DNA of 21,237 nucleotides from a virus: positions 1 to 21,237 of IMG/VR virus record IMGVR_UViG_3300029955_000168. The stretch is one strand, 5' to 3'. Within the stretch, counting starts at the first letter, position 1; every line of letters starts with the position of its first letter. A program made the translations under genes and the position numbers. Below, piece by piece: positions 1 to 6,879 of this stretch. Below the pieces are notes generated by a model that was not told the origin of the DNA, ran no database searches, and was given only the letters and a program-made list of their open reading frames with translations.

Positions 1-2
1 TT

Positions 3-386
3 GGTTTCCCCAATCAGATTGGCTATTTTGTGCTTGGATATGGAACACAAGACCAAGAAGGTCCTATTCCTTATATCGCAGTGCCATCGAAAGACACATT
101 GCTTATTAGTCCTGCCTATACGATCAAAAACACGTTCCTTCCAGGGACCAGCGTTTTCTTGGTAGCACAGAACAATCCTCCAATCATCAGTCAAGATGGT
201 CTGGACTATCCTTTCTACATCACAGACGTGGTTAGCGGTCGCGTATACGCTCAGGATCTCATCCTTAACGTGGCAGCTACAGGTATCAACATTCAGTTTA
301 TGATCCTTTATCCAAACGATATTGGTCTTGGCAAATGGGGAACCATATATTCAGAGAACCCAATCATTTGGGGCGAGGATCAATAA
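3..386 (+). CDS. C-terminal part of a virion protein (5' end outside window)
   Basis: The frame is open from the first complete codon at position 3, so this is the end of a longer gene; the GTG at 30 is probably internal. About 127 residues are visible. They are rich in Ile, Tyr, Pro and beta-branched residues, have no membrane segment, and end in WGEDQ. I recognise no family. Because it is directly upstream of, and overlaps by one base (TAATG), a tail-tube-like gene, I infer a structural tail protein such as a sheath, terminator or completion protein. That role rests on context only. Confidence 0.6.
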   Translation, partial: GFPNQIGYFVLGYGTQDQEGPIPYIAVPSKDTLLISPAYTIKNTFLPGTSVFLVAQNNPPIISQDGLDYPFYITDVVSGRVYAQDLILNVAATGINIQFMILYPNDIGLGKWGTIYSENPIIWGEDQ

Positions 387-811
387 TGGCAGTTCCAGTA
401 ATCCTAACCGGCGCTAACATCCAGGTTTACATAAACAATAAGCTGTACAAGCAGATTCAGGGTATTTCTTTCACTATTGACTACGGTGAGGTAGAAATTC
501 GTGGAATTGATTCGCCATACCCTCAAGAGATTGCAAGCAATCAAATCAGCATCAAAGGTCAAGTTACGGGTATGCGCGTTAAGATGAGTGGTGGATTGCA
601 GGCTGTAAGGATGAGACCATTGTTCAATGACTCAGCGGCGTCACCTTATGTGTCTTTTAGGGTGCATGATCGCGTGACTAGCGAAGATATTATATTCATT
701 CCAAACTGCAAGATCACTCAAGAATCTCACCAGATCGTCACGAAGCAAACGTACAAGTTGAATTTTAACTTTACGGGCCAAGTTCCACTGATGGCTTTGG
801 ACAGATCCTAA
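386..811 (+). CDS. putative tail tube / tail structural protein
   Basis: A 141-aa protein beginning MAVPVILTGANIQVYINNKL. The ATG shares one base with the preceding stop codon (TAATG), and GAGGA lies 6 nt upstream, which decides this start over an in-frame ATG at 335. The sequence reads as alternating beta strands with conserved-looking turns: a strand-turn start (residues 8-20), an SFTIDYGEVEIRG strand pair (about 27-39), and a SNQISIKGQVTG strand (about 50-61). Size and strand pattern fit the beta-barrel tail-tube family of contractile and non-contractile phages (about 140-170 aa), which stacks as hexameric rings around the DNA channel. No single diagnostic motif is present, so another small virion protein remains possible. 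Confidence 0.55.
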   Translation: MAVPVILTGANIQVYINNKLYKQIQGISFTIDYGEVEIRGIDSPYPQEIASNQISIKGQVTGMRVKMSGGLQAVRMRPLFNDSAASPYVSFRVHDRVTSEDIIFIPNCKITQESHQIVTKQTYKLNFNFTGQVPLMALDRS

Positions 812-908
812 AATCATCGCTTTTGACAGCCATTGCAAGAAGAATAGCGATCAACGCGATTGCCATTACGATGGCCTCTTTTAGGCTACTTTTTAGCTTT
901 GTATCCAT
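771..908 (-). CDS. candidate 45-aa single-pass membrane protein
   Basis: From the ATG at 908 this frame reads MDTKLKSSLKEA, then a hydrophobic stretch of about 18 residues (AIVMAIALIAILLAMAV), then a polar tail of about 18 residues. AGGA lies about 10 nt upstream of the ATG. The start overlaps the end of the exonuclease gene by 23 nt, as in other coupled genes of this block. The hydrophobic stretch is encoded by the otherwise empty gap 812-885. The end overlaps the 3' end of the convergent tail-tube-like gene by 41 nt. With a lytic transglycosylase in the same block, a holin- or inner-spanin-like role is conceivable, but nothing proves it. The ORF could also be accidental. Confidence 0.4.
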   Translation of the reverse strand: MDTKLKSSLKEAIVMAIALIAILLAMAVKSDDFRICPKPSVELGP

Positions 909-1485
909 CGTGCATTTTCCTGGTAAGACTGTACCATAATGTGAAGGTGTTTTTGGCATCGGTAAGCGCCCTATGCTTTTCACCCTCAAATACCAGGCCC
1001 ATTCGTTTCATTGAATCTGCGAGTCCGCCAGCATACTGGCCATCCTCGAATAACTGCAAACTGACATATAAAGTTTTGGCGTCTAGAACGCGCCAGCCCA
1101 TGAAGTTTTCTTCTAAGTCGATCCTTGGAGCGTCGGGCATTTTTCGTCGAAACATCTCTGCATTACAAAATTCTTCGTAAAGAGCTAGACTATCGTTACG
1201 GACGCCTGAACCCCAAACCAACGGGTTACGGAAAGCCTTGTGTTTTTTATGGAAATCTTTTAGCAATGCCCAAGCTTCGACAATATTGGGCGCATTTTGT
1301 ACGTCACGATCACGAATACCAGTCAAATCTGTGATGTACGGCTCAATAGGTTCGCCTGGATTCACATAAATATCCAGCGTACCATGCAAGGCCGCTGAGC
1401 GAACGTCGTAGACAGCCGCACCAATCTGAATGGTCTTCTTACTTGGTTGGTTGAATTCGCAGTCTAGAACCATTATTTTTCGCAT
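886..1485 (-). CDS. DEDDh 3'-5' exonuclease (DnaQ/RNase T-like)
   Basis: A 199-aa protein with all the DEDDh landmarks. Exo I is D8 and E10 in LDCEFNQ, Exo II is D98 in WGSGVRNDS, and Exo III is H171 and D176 in HRALTDAKNT. These residues bind the two metal ions that cleave the 3'-terminal phosphodiester. It is a free-standing exonuclease domain without a polymerase, comparable in length to RNase T or phage proofreading-like exonucleases. Substrate (DNA or RNA) cannot be told from sequence. The upstream HNH gene ends inside its start region. The ATG at 1485 gives a 13-nt overlap, while an alternative ATG at 1473 would give the TAATG junction used elsewhere in this genome. Likely roles are nucleotide salvage, end trimming or RNA turnover during infection. 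Confidence 0.88.
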   Translation of the reverse strand: MRKIMVLDCEFNQPSKKTIQIGAAVYDVRSAALHGTLDIYVNPGEPIEPYITDLTGIRDRDVQNAPNIVEAWALLKDFHKKHKAFRNPLVWGSGVRNDSLALYEEFCNAEMFRRKMPDAPRIDLEENFMGWRVLDAKTLYVSLQLFEDGQYAGGLADSMKRMGLVFEGEKHRALTDAKNTFTLWYSLTRKMHDGYKAKK

Positions 1486-1910
1486 AACTTCTTTCTATAC
1501 GATGTTATTCTTTCTAAATACTTGATAAACTCGCCATATGACTTTGTTCCCTTAGCGTGATTGCATTCGCTGCAACAAGGAACGCAATTGGTGTCGCTAT
1601 ATCCCTTGCTATTATCGACCCTATCAATTCCATTTGCGAATATCCATTGTTGCTCTGCCCAGTCTGCGTGTAAACTTTTCTCTTTCCTAAACGAGCCATC
1701 GGTTTTGTGATATGCGCTATATTTCTTAGGAGCAATGTCACAATAGTGGCAATTGAGGGATACCATAGCCGAAAATTCCTCGGCAGTAATGGAAAATTGA
1801 TGCCCTCTTCTTCTTGCGTCTGAACGGTATGAGCCAAATAAGGTGTTTCTAGAGACCTCTCCTGGCGATTTCCTCCACCGTGCGTTTCTTTTGTTCCTTA
1901 TCATAGTCAC
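1473..1910 (-). CDS. HNH endonuclease (free-standing, homing type)
   Basis: A 145-aa protein. A zinc-binding pair C54-x2-C57 (CHYC) is followed by NGIDRVDNSKGY (about 93-104), N108, a second pair C113-x2-C116 in CCSECN, and K120. This is the layout of the common phage HNH subfamily in which the first catalytic position lies in an (I)DR-x-D motif. The N-terminus is strongly basic (RNKRNARWRK), suiting DNA binding. The start is GTG at 1910 or ATG at 1904; neither has a clear Shine-Dalgarno site. The gene lies between the lytic and exonuclease genes and overlaps both, by 62 nt with the transglycosylase and 13 nt with the exonuclease. Such enzymes usually act as selfish homing genes that cut a related, empty locus. 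Confidence 0.85.
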   Translation of the reverse strand: MTMIRNKRNARWRKSPGEVSRNTLFGSYRSDARRRGHQFSITAEEFSAMVSLNCHYCDIAPKKYSAYHKTDGSFRKEKSLHADWAEQQWIFANGIDRVDNSKGYSDTNCVPCCSECNHAKGTKSYGEFIKYLERITSYRKKLCEK

Positions 1911-2316
1911 ATAATATCACGTTTTTGTAATTTTCTCCTAGTTCTTTCTGTATGTTGCGAACGTATTTAAGGTTTCTTGGCAATCCAAGTGCAACTTTAG
2001 ACTCGTTGTACTTGCCAGCGTTATAGGCAGCGACGGCTTTGCACCAGTCGCCATACCTTACCTGCTGATAGCGCAGATAATTTGCCGCCCATTTTGCATT
2101 TTCTTTTGGATTTAGTAGACCTTCTGGCTTTCCTTCATAGCCAAGCATCTGTGCAGTCTCGTATTTGATACCGCAGATGCCGTAGGTGGGCGATCCACCG
2201 TCGTTGAACACTGTGATATTGGTTAGTTTGCTCTCATGGGTACAGATCGCAAGCAGGATAAGAGCTGAAGTCTTTGCTGTCTTTGCCGCAGACAGAATAA
2301 TTTGAACATAATTCAC
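1849..2316 (-). CDS. SLT-type lytic transglycosylase (peptidoglycan cleavage)
   Basis: With a GTG start at 2316 this is a 155-aa protein. The GTG has GGAGG 5 nt upstream and lies about 12 nt past a predicted transcription start. An in-frame ATG at 2346 overlaps the promoter -10 box and is rejected as start. It carries the goose-type/SLT lysozyme pattern: catalytic Glu28 in ICTHESKL, the YGICGIKY strand region (45-52), AAYNAGKYN (96-104) and a C-terminal YVRNIQKEL helix. These enzymes cleave the MurNAc-GlcNAc bond to a 1,6-anhydro product. There is no clear signal peptide, so it may be a virion-associated lysin, or a lysin needing a holin. It is the first gene of its own short transcription unit, with HNH and exonuclease genes behind it. 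Confidence 0.85.
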   Translation of the reverse strand: MNYVQIILSAAKTAKTSALILLAICTHESKLTNITVFNDGGSPTYGICGIKYETAQMLGYEGKPEGLLNPKENAKWAANYLRYQQVRYGDWCKAVAAYNAGKYNESKVALGLPRNLKYVRNIQKELGENYKNVILCDYDKEQKKRTVEEIARRGL

Positions 2317-2327
2317 TAATACCTCCA

Positions 2328-2363
2328 TAATGAGAGTATACCACATCGGGGCGGTAGATGGAA
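2328..2363 (-). promoter_or_regulatory. extended -10 sigma70-like promoter of the lytic transglycosylase unit
   Basis: Read on the - strand, TTCCAT (2363-2358) is a weak -35, followed by exactly 17 nt and then TATACT (2340-2335). The -10 box is preceded directly by TGG, giving the extended -10 pattern TGN-TATACT. The predicted start near 2328 leaves about a 12-nt leader holding GGAGGT (2326-2321) ahead of GTG 2316. A 5-bp dyad GGTAG/CTACC (2353-2357, 2364-2368) covers the -35 region and could serve an operator. Confidence 0.55.
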
Positions 2364-2381
2364 CTACCCAAAATGGTAGAT
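2353..2381. repeat. direct repeat GGTAGAT x2, 22 bp apart, at the lytic promoter
   Basis: GGTAGAT occurs at 2353-2359 and again at 2375-2381. The 22-bp period is two helical turns, so both copies face the same side of the DNA. The first copy also forms a small dyad with CTACC at 2364-2368 and overlaps the -35 box. This arrangement suits an operator, but with only two 7-bp copies it could be chance. Confidence 0.3.
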
Positions 2382-2394
2382 TAAACTAGTGAAT

Positions 2395-2414
2395 TTGCTA
2401 GATTTATCTAGCAA
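2395..2414. repeat. perfect inverted repeat TTGCTAGA-TTTA-TCTAGCAA
   Basis: An 8-bp perfect stem with a 4-nt loop lies in the gap between the zinc-ribbon gene (stop at 2460) and the transglycosylase promoter. It is AT-rich, and on the - strand, the direction of both genes, no T-run follows the stem, so it is a poor terminator. A TTTT follows on the + strand only. It may be an operator for the downstream lytic promoter or a transcript-end hairpin. Confidence 0.4.
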
Positions 2415-2459
2415 TTTTGCAACATACTGTAATTATTGATGAAATCCTCGGTATATTGA

Positions 2460-2849
2460 TTATTTTTCGGGCTTTTCCTGCTGTTTCATCAATCCCTTGA
2501 CATTTTGACTATATTTCTGCGACTTGGTGCGATATTTGCAGTTATTACATTGCCTAAAGTACCAACTATCGCCAAGTTTGGAGTAAACCGTAATTTCTAG
2601 AAAGCCTTCGTTACACTCCCTACACTTCCACTCAGATTTGAGCATGTCCAGCATCTCCATTGTAGTAGTTTCACTATCCTCACGGGCGTAGTGTTCCTCA
2701 ACAATATCGCGCACATAGGCATGTCTGTCCAAATCGAGCTTGGCCAGTGCCTTACGTAACCCTGCGTTTTCCCTCTTTAATTTTCGGTTTTCATGTAGAG
2801 CTGTCTGTAATCGATCATATTCTTTGCCGCCACGGATGTTTTTGCCCAC
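2460..2849 (-). CDS. coiled-coil + zinc-ribbon protein, unknown role
   Basis: A 129-aa protein starting at GTG 2849, with AAGGAG (2861-2856) 6 nt upstream. Residues about 10-40 are a charged heptad-like helix rich in Lys, Arg, Glu and Leu, probably a coiled coil. They are followed by an acidic helix (47-72) and a four-cysteine zinc ribbon, C76-x2-C79 and C101-x2-C104, with aromatic strands between. The tail is basic. Small zinc-ribbon proteins of this kind in phages often bind nucleic acid or RNA polymerase, but I recognise no named family. It is transcribed away from the large fibre gene and shares a 96-bp divergent control region with it. Confidence 0.75.
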   Translation of the reverse strand: MGKNIRGGKEYDRLQTALHENRKLKRENAGLRKALAKLDLDRHAYVRDIVEEHYAREDSETTTMEMLDMLKSEWKCRECNEGFLEITVYSKLGDSWYFRQCNNCKYRTKSQKYSQNVKGLMKQQEKPEK

Positions 2850-2869
2850 GGGTAGCTCCTTGATAATTG

Positions 2870-2898
2870 ATTGTACGTGATATAAAGGTTATGTGCAA
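2870..2898 (-). promoter_or_regulatory. sigma70-like promoter for the zinc-ribbon gene
   Basis: On the - strand, TTGCAC (2898-2893) and TACAAT (2875-2870) are separated by 17 nt. The boxes match the consensus at 4/6 and 5/6. The start would be near 2863, directly in front of AAGGAG (2861-2856) and GTG 2849. The spacer contains the complement of the + strand GTGATATA element, so the two opposed promoters share DNA. Confidence 0.5.
2875..2888 (+). promoter_or_regulatory. GTGATATA element, copy 1 (candidate phage promoter)
   Basis: ACGTGATATAAAGG lies 58 nt upstream of the 1150-aa fibre gene, in the only gap before it. The same core appears at 6862-6869 and 9126-9133, always in a gap ahead of a fibre gene. 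If transcription starts just after TATA, the leader here is about 61 nt and holds AGGAG 6 nt before ATG 2946. Confidence 0.55.
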
Positions 2899-2945
2899 CC
2901 CCACAATCTTATATTGGTAGCACTTAAAGGGTCTAGGAGTCAAAA

Positions 2946-5900
2946 ATGGCTGTTCAACGTCGCGTCAACTGGATATCGCAACAACGGGTAGATGTACCCG
3001 ATGTTCGTTCTATAGAATCAGCCGCTTCCAACGATTTTGACCAACTAATCCAGGCTTTTGTCACTGGAACGTCACAGGGCTATGTCCTGCGTGGTTTCGA
3101 GATCGCAATGACCGGCGCTATCGGTGGCGCAGCTTCAGGCCTGAATTTGATCGTAGACCCAGGTGCCTTGATGCACATTTCGGCCAGCCAGTCTGGTACG
3201 ATTTTTATGGTTCCCACTGGAACCGCCAATCAACAACTCAATAGTGCTACAAATACGACCGTCACAGGTGCCTTTACTCCCAACGCTATCAACTACGTTG
3301 GTATTGACTACTCTCGCTACATTGACCCTACGACTGACGCCCAGGTATACATTTGGGACCCGACCACAAATAGCGAAACTTCGCTGGTTGCTCCCCGCGC
3401 TCAGATCCTTGAATACGACATCATCATTTCGACTACTGTTTGGCCCTCGAACGTACTTCCTATCGCTATCGTCACGACTGACCCTGGTAACAATGTTCTC
3501 TCGATCACAGACTCTCGTTGGCTTCTGTTCCGCTTAGGAACTGGTGGAACTAACCCAAATCCTTTCTACGTTTATCCTTGGACTGCACAGCCTGAGGGAC
3601 GTACTGAGAATCCTCCTACATCAACTTCTGACGCAGTGAATCCTTTTGAGGGCGGCGATAAGATGCTGATGAACCTCAAAGACTGGATGAATGCTGTCAT
3701 GTCGTCTTTGCTGGAAATCAAAGGAACTACCTACTGGTATTCCATGGGTGCCGGTGGATCTATCTCGAACCTTCGTGAAGATCTGGGCAACACGGTTGTC
3801 ACAGGCGCAGGTTCAATTGCACACGGCGTATTGCCAAATACTATTCCAGTTCTCACTACAACTGGTAATACTTCTGCAAACAGCAATCAACTGACCGCTT
3901 TAGCTTCCACAACGGGCATCGTTGTTGGTCAAGTGGTTATGGGCAACGGCATTCCAGAACAAACTACTGTTCTTAGCATCGCTGGTAGCACTGTCACATT
4001 ATCTAAAGATGCAACGCAGAGTTTGTCAACTACTGCTGTTTCGTTCTACAGTCCAAACACTGTAACCGCTCCTGGTCAAGTCAACTGGGACCAAGGTATC
4101 TTCTTAGACGTAATCGGAACACGGTTAGCCTATGAATTCTTGCCCAATCCTTCGTCTGCAAATATTTTACTCGCTGACGATCAAGTAGCATACGTCAATC
4201 TCGTTCGCGGTGTTGCAATCACTCCAAACCTTATCTTTACAAGCGGCAGCGCAATCGTTCAATCGGTTGGCTCTGTATCTTGGACTTCAGGACTGGAATC
4301 AGGCGATTACGTTCGCTTAGGATCTGACACTGACGCTGGCTACTACGAGATCTCAACTGTAGATTCTTCTCTACCGCAAGTTACTCTGACAATTCCTTAC
4401 GGCGGAGTATCCACTGGAGCATCGGGCGCTAAAGCTGTCTATGCTTTCGGTTCTTACGCTAACAGTCCTACCGCACAAGCTTCTGATCGCTACATTCACA
4501 TTGCAGACCGCGATGAAGTCCCACAAACTGGGAATGTATGGTGGTTTTTACTTCGTGAAGATAACGGCGGGTCTGTTCCAACGGTTTACGTTCGTTTCAT
4601 CGGACAAGAATTGGAACAAGGTGACACCAACGTTATCGGCGACGGTTTCCCTAAAGAAGTCCTGCAATACATCGGATCGCCTTCCGAGTACACAAGCTTA
4701 CCTAACTACACTGCTGCTCTGACTCCTGGCGCTGTTCCTGAAGTATCACAAATCACGACTGGCGCTGAATCGACAATGAGTTCTGGCCAGTATTTCTACA
4801 TTAGCTCAGCTGGCAATGCTAGACAATACTACGTATGGTTCACTCTCAACGGCGTGGGAACAGACCCAATGCCTGTTGCAAACCGTATCGGAGTAAAGGT
4901 AAATCTTACTACTGGCCAAACGAATGCGCAGGTTGCTAGTGCAATCGCCGCTGCTTTGTCTGGATTGGTCGCTGGAGATTTCAATACTAGCGTTACGTCA
5001 AACGTAATTACTGTAACCAACTCGTCTGCTGGCACATGCTCTCCTCCTTCCAACGTAAGCGTCAGCGCTCCATTTGCTATCGTCGTTACACAAATCGGTA
5101 CAGGCGTAGGCAATAACGTCATCCATGACGGCGACAATTTGACTTTAGCCATCAAAGAATTGGACGAAGCTATTGGCGCAATCATTGCTAATGCGGATAA
5201 TCCTAATTACGATGAGCCGCTGAGCGTAATCACTGGCGCTCCAGCAAATAGTAATCAGGTAACTGGTCCTATTAGCTCTGGAGCAAATCTTACTCTGCCA
5301 AACAATTCTCGTGAAAGCGAAATGGCCCAATACTACACGGTCGGTCTTGGATCGCTGATGGTATTCTTGAATGGTCAATACCTTGACTTGAATGAGAGTT
5401 CCTCTTCTAGCGTAATCGTAACCCATAACATGTCTGCCGGTAGCTATACTGGCGTAGTAGGACTTATATCTCCAGCTGGTCAAGAGTATGCGATTCAATA
5501 TACTCCTACCGCTAATGCTGACTTGTCCTCGATACGATTCGCACTTTCGCAATCTCATGCTTCTGGCGTGTCTGGAAACTTGTTTGCAAATGTTAGAGCA
5601 GACGCTTCTGGAACTCCTAGCACGGTTCTTGGAACTTCGGCTAACGTATCTGCCACTGGAATTCCAAATGCCGTTGTTACTCCTATAGCCTTTACGTTTA
5701 GCTCCCCAGTTACGCTTGTAGCTGGAACCACATATTGGTTTACTTTGTCTGCTGATTCTACGTACTTTGCTAGTGCGTCTGCCGGTAACGAAGTAGTAAT
5801 GCAAGCTCAAACTGGAAGTGGAACTCCATACCAGTGGGACATTTATAACGGAACTACGTGGACTTCTGTACCTAGCACTACGCCGTCTTTTGAATTAGAT

Positions 5901-6398
5901 GGCACGACTACTTCTGGCGGATTCGATTGGACTGAAGTCGGTTCAGCTGGAACTCTATCTAATCTCATACAAATCAACCGAAACTTAGTTGTCGGTGACG
6001 TAGTTACTTTCAGAATCAACGTTGGTTCTGGCGGTGGATCTGGTGGAGGCGGCGGAGTCGGACCACAAGGGCCTCCTGGACCTGCGGGACCTGCTGGAGC
6101 AAACGCAGCTGGTGGACCAGTAGCAGTTAGCACTAAAACTTCTAGCTACACAGTTCTGTCTACGGATTGCGTACTGAAAGCGGATTGTACTTCTGGTGCA
6201 GTTGTTTTCACTTTGCCAACCGTAGCTAGCTCAACTGGACGAATCTTTTACTTGAAGAAAATTGACGCTACTTCAAATCTTATGACTGTCAAAGGCAATG
6301 GCGCAGAACTCATTGATGGAAGTAACGTTCAAACTACTTCCGTGCAGTGGACTTCCTTTACGGTTGTTTGTGACGGATCTACTTGGAGCATCTTGTAA
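2946..6398 (+). CDS. large multidomain tail fibre protein with collagen-like neck
   Basis: An 1150-aa protein; AGGAG lies 6 nt before the ATG. Visible parts in order: an N-terminal region (about 1-220) likely to attach to the tail; a G-I-P-x-x-T-x-V fibre repeat domain (about 300-370, MGNGIPEQTTVLSI); a mixed alpha/beta domain with YYVWFTLNG and VASAIAAAL (about 611-708); and an LxVFLNG...FDW beta module split by an insert (about 780-1020). The insert (about 817-990) resembles choice-of-anchor R beta-sandwiches (VTLVAGTTYWFTLSA). After it come a Gly-rich linker, a short collagen-like run GPQGPPGPAGPAGAN (1039-1053), and a C-terminal beta domain (about 1060-1150, TVLSTDCVLKADCTSGA, ending in STWSIL) that is widespread at phage fibre tips. 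It probably trimerises and contacts the host surface. Confidence 0.85.
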   Translation: MAVQRRVNWISQQRVDVPDVRSIESAASNDFDQLIQAFVTGTSQGYVLRGFEIAMTGAIGGAASGLNLIVDPGALMHISASQSGTIFMVPTGTANQQLNSATNTTVTGAFTPNAINYVGIDYSRYIDPTTDAQVYIWDPTTNSETSLVAPRAQILEYDIIISTTVWPSNVLPIAIVTTDPGNNVLSITDSRWLLFRLGTGGTNPNPFYVYPWTAQPEGRTENPPTSTSDAVNPFEGGDKMLMNLKDWMNAVMSSLLEIKGTTYWYSMGAGGSISNLREDLGNTVVTGAGSIAHGVLPNTIPVLTTTGNTSANSNQLTALASTTGIVVGQVVMGNGIPEQTTVLSIAGSTVTLSKDATQSLSTTAVSFYSPNTVTAPGQVNWDQGIFLDVIGTRLAYEFLPNPSSANILLADDQVAYVNLVRGVAITPNLIFTSGSAIVQSVGSVSWTSGLESGDYVRLGSDTDAGYYEISTVDSSLPQVTLTIPYGGVSTGASGAKAVYAFGSYANSPTAQASDRYIHIADRDEVPQTGNVWWFLLREDNGGSVPTVYVRFIGQELEQGDTNVIGDGFPKEVLQYIGSPSEYTSLPNYTAALTPGAVPEVSQITTGAESTMSSGQYFYISSAGNARQYYVWFTLNGVGTDPMPVANRIGVKVNLTTGQTNAQVASAIAAALSGLVAGDFNTSVTSNVITVTNSSAGTCSPPSNVSVSAPFAIVVTQIGTGVGNNVIHDGDNLTLAIKELDEAIGAIIANADNPNYDEPLSVITGAPANSNQVTGPISSGANLTLPNNSRESEMAQYYTVGLGSLMVFLNGQYLDLNESSSSSVIVTHNMSAGSYTGVVGLISPAGQEYAIQYTPTANADLSSIRFALSQSHASGVSGNLFANVRADASGTPSTVLGTSANVSATGIPNAVVTPIAFTFSSPVTLVAGTTYWFTLSADSTYFASASAGNEVVMQAQTGSGTPYQWDIYNGTTWTSVPSTTPSFELDGTTTSGGFDWTEVGSAGTLSNLIQINRNLVVGDVVTFRINVGSGGGSGGGGGVGPQGPPGPAGPAGANAAGGPVAVSTKTSSYTVLSTDCVLKADCTSGAVVFTLPTVASSTGRIFYLKKIDATSNLMTVKGNGAELIDGSNVQTTSVQWTSFTVVCDGSTWSIL

Positions 6399-6844
6399 TG
6401 TCGTATACTCCAAACACTGTGGGTTCACAGTTTTATGGATCGGCACGGTCGCTAGCTAGCGGCTATGCCAATGGAACAGGAGCCACTCTAACTCAGAGTA
6501 CGCCCGTTTCCGTCAATACGTCTGGTCAGATGATTCCTGTAGATATTACAAGTGACGCATCTGTAGCTGGACTTATCGGACTTGTCCAGCAGGACACTCC
6601 AACAACTGCGGTTGGTCTGGTTACTGATTCAGGACGGCTTGAAAATATTACAACGTCCTTTAGTGTAGGCGATGCTGTCTATATTAATTTTGACGGAACC
6701 CTTACAAACGTCAGACCCGATATAACGGTATCTGGATGGGTTTCCGGAATGTACATGGTCTTTATTGGTGTTATCGTTTCAAATCAATTTAATCCGTCCT
6801 TGAAAGACATCAAGATCTATCTGGACGTTATAGGTCAGTTGTAG
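6398..6844 (+). CDS. small beta-rich structural protein (fibre-associated)
   Basis: A 148-aa protein. The true start is ATG 6398, sharing one base with the fibre stop (TAATG), with GGAG 9 nt upstream; an in-frame ATG at 6383 lies inside the fibre gene. A low-complexity Ser/Gly/Thr start is followed by a compact beta domain: TPVSVNTSGQMIPVDIT (about 35-51), VAGLIGLVQQ, and FSVGDAVYINFDGTLTNVRPD (88-108). This VIG...GDAVYI...G(T/K)L order resembles the C-terminal domain of the 632-aa fibre encoded next, and DUF2190-like decoration proteins. I infer a virion surface or fibre-junction role; the family assignment is tentative. It is the last gene of the first fibre unit. Confidence 0.7.
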   Translation: MSYTPNTVGSQFYGSARSLASGYANGTGATLTQSTPVSVNTSGQMIPVDITSDASVAGLIGLVQQDTPTTAVGLVTDSGRLENITTSFSVGDAVYINFDGTLTNVRPDITVSGWVSGMYMVFIGVIVSNQFNPSLKDIKIYLDVIGQL

Positions 6845-6860
6845 GAACTGGCAATCTTTT

Positions 6861-6871
6861 AGTGATATAGG
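6861..6871 (+). promoter_or_regulatory. GTGATATA element, copy 2 (candidate phage promoter)
   Basis: AGTGATATAGGGAG precedes ATG 6880 in a 35-nt gap. TATAGGGAGT is close to the T7-class start region TATAGGGAGA. A start at the first G after TATA leaves a 10-nt leader that still contains the GGGAG ribosome site; a start 7-10 nt further on, as a sigma-type -10 box would give, would remove it. This spacing favours a single-subunit-polymerase style start, but no polymerase gene is in view. Confidence 0.55.
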
Positions 6872-6879
6872 GAGTAAAT

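Noticed and set aside
1514-1837. 107-aa - strand frame overlapping the HNH gene
   Set aside because: The HNH frame carries two zinc-binding pairs and a conserved core; this second frame in the same DNA shows nothing similar.
1911-1922. ACGTGATATTAT on the - strand next to the HNH start, similar to the GTGATATA element
   Set aside because: It breaks the TATA end, lies inside transglycosylase coding sequence where the codons explain it, and has no purine run after it.
2317-2346. longer transglycosylase start at ATG 2346
   Set aside because: This ATG overlaps the predicted -10 region (TGGTATACT) and has no ribosome site, while GTG 2316 has GGAGG at proper distance.
5145-5810. 221-aa open frame on the - strand inside the 1150-aa fibre gene
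   Set aside because: It is antisense to a well-supported fibre gene, is rich in Arg, Ser and Cys with no domain pattern, and has no ribosome site or promoter. It is a shadow frame.
6060-6104. collagen-like gene as evidence for a cellular origin
   Set aside because: Only about five Gly-x-y triplets are present, between a Gly-rich linker and a fibre tip domain. Short collagen-like necks are common in phage fibres.
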